Source: Chryseobacterium gleum (GTDB lineage Bacteria; Bacteroidota; Bacteroidia; Flavobacteriales_D; Sanyastnellaceae). From it: a stretch of 6,096 nt of DNA. The notes under the pieces are model-generated. The model worked only from the letters and a program-made list of their open reading frames with translations, was not told the origin of the DNA and ran no database searches. Position 1 is the first letter of the stretch, and each line of letters begins with the position of its first letter. The stretch is taken from positions 1 to 6,096 of the forward strand of contig CAMCUG010000091.1 in NCBI GenBank assembly GCA_945878835.1, read 5' to 3'. The position numbers were made by a program, and so were the translations under genes. Shown here in pieces: positions 5,715 through 6,096 of the stretch.

Positions 5715-6096
5715 ATGAAGAAAATCTACTTATTAGGTTTGTTCACAACTTTAGTGAGTGTATCATTCGCTCAATGGTCAGTGCAACAATCACCAGCGCG
5801 CAGAACTTTCACAAGAAGTGAAATTTCTCCAAAAGCTACTATCCGTCAAGAGATGGCACCATCTGCTGACTGGAGCAATCGTGTTACCCTCCTTACGGAA
5901 GATTTCCAAGGAGTTATGGGTGCAATGCCAGGAGCATTGCCAACAGGATGGTCTACAGGTTTAGTTGTTCAGGCTGACGGCTCAAACGGAAATGGTTTCA
6001 AAACACACACCAGTGCAACTGCTAACGGTGGTGGTTACTGGCCAGTTCCACAAATTGGGACAGGCAACAAATTTGCAGGTGCAAATGACGACGACG
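5715..6096 (+). CDS. Secreted protein with choice-of-anchor J-like start, 3'-truncated
   Basis: The frame stays open from the ATG at 5715 to the window edge (127 codons), so only the N-terminal part is seen. Residues 1-19 form a clear signal peptide: MKK, a hydrophobic core, then VSFA with cleavage before Gln20, fitting the Bacteroidota preference for Gln after signal peptidase I sites (pyroglutamate formation). Residues 20-55 are a polar linker. From about 59, LLTEDFQGV, then LPTGWS at 75-80 and FAGANDDD at 120-127, resemble the start of choice-of-anchor J (cleaved-adhesin-type) beta-sandwich domains of surface proteins. Such proteins usually end in a type IX secretion sorting domain, but the C-terminus lies outside the window. 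Codon use is strongly biased (all seven Pro codons are CCA, six of seven Gln are CAA), unlike kdsD and tatC, suggesting high expression. The ligand or role cannot be inferred. It is preceded by its own candidate promoter. Confidence 0.85.
   Translation, partial: MKKIYLLGLFTTLVSVSFAQWSVQQSPARRTFTRSEISPKATIRQEMAPSADWSNRVTLLTEDFQGVMGAMPGALPTGWSTGLVVQADGSNGNGFKTHTSATANGGGYWPVPQIGTGNKFAGANDDD

Noticed and set aside
5758..5964. Plus-strand open frame at 5758-5964
   Set aside because: It overlaps, in another frame, the signal-peptide gene starting at 5715, which has the better start, promoter and domain resemblance.

Overview
The window looks like a chromosomal segment from a member of the Bacteroidota, most likely of the Flavobacteriales type. 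Start codons lack Shine-Dalgarno sequences and sit behind A/T-rich leaders. Promoter-like sites resemble the Bacteroidota TTTG / TAnnTTTG (-33/-7) pattern rather than sigma70. The TatC and RecQ variants are the forms I associate with this phylum, and the last gene encodes a signal-peptide protein with Gln after the cleavage site and a cleaved-adhesin-like (choice-of-anchor J) start. This placement is inference from motifs; no search was run.

Layout: (1) 1-1473 (+), the 3' four-fifths of an acyl-CoA dehydrogenase gene whose start lies upstream of the window. (2) 1501-3705 (-), a complete RecQ-family helicase convergent with the first gene. The two are separated by 27 bp and share a 24-bp perfect palindrome (1491-1514) that contains the recQ stop codon and probably acts as a terminator. 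(3) 3706-3857, a divergent intergenic region with candidate promoters in both directions and two short inverted repeats. (4) 3858-4826 (+), kdsD/kpsF arabinose-5-phosphate isomerase, followed 5 bp later by (5) 4832-5626 (+), tatC; the two are very probably one transcript. (6) 5627-5714, a short A/T-rich gap with a good Bacteroidota promoter candidate. (7) 5715 to the window end (+), the start of a large secreted/surface protein, cut by the window edge.

The genes are mostly housekeeping: fatty-acid beta-oxidation, DNA repair, the first committed step towards Kdo for lipopolysaccharide, twin-arginine protein export, and a probable type IX-secreted surface protein. kdsD, tatC and the last gene all concern the cell envelope. 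I see no mobile element, CRISPR array, RNA gene or defence/biosynthetic system, and I do not claim an undescribed system here. The most notable points are a RecQ that has lost all four zinc-binding cysteines of the canonical RQC domain, the nearly leaderless kdsD promoter overlapped by an inverted repeat, the 11-nt promoter sequence shared by recQ and the surface-protein gene, and the strong codon bias of that last gene.
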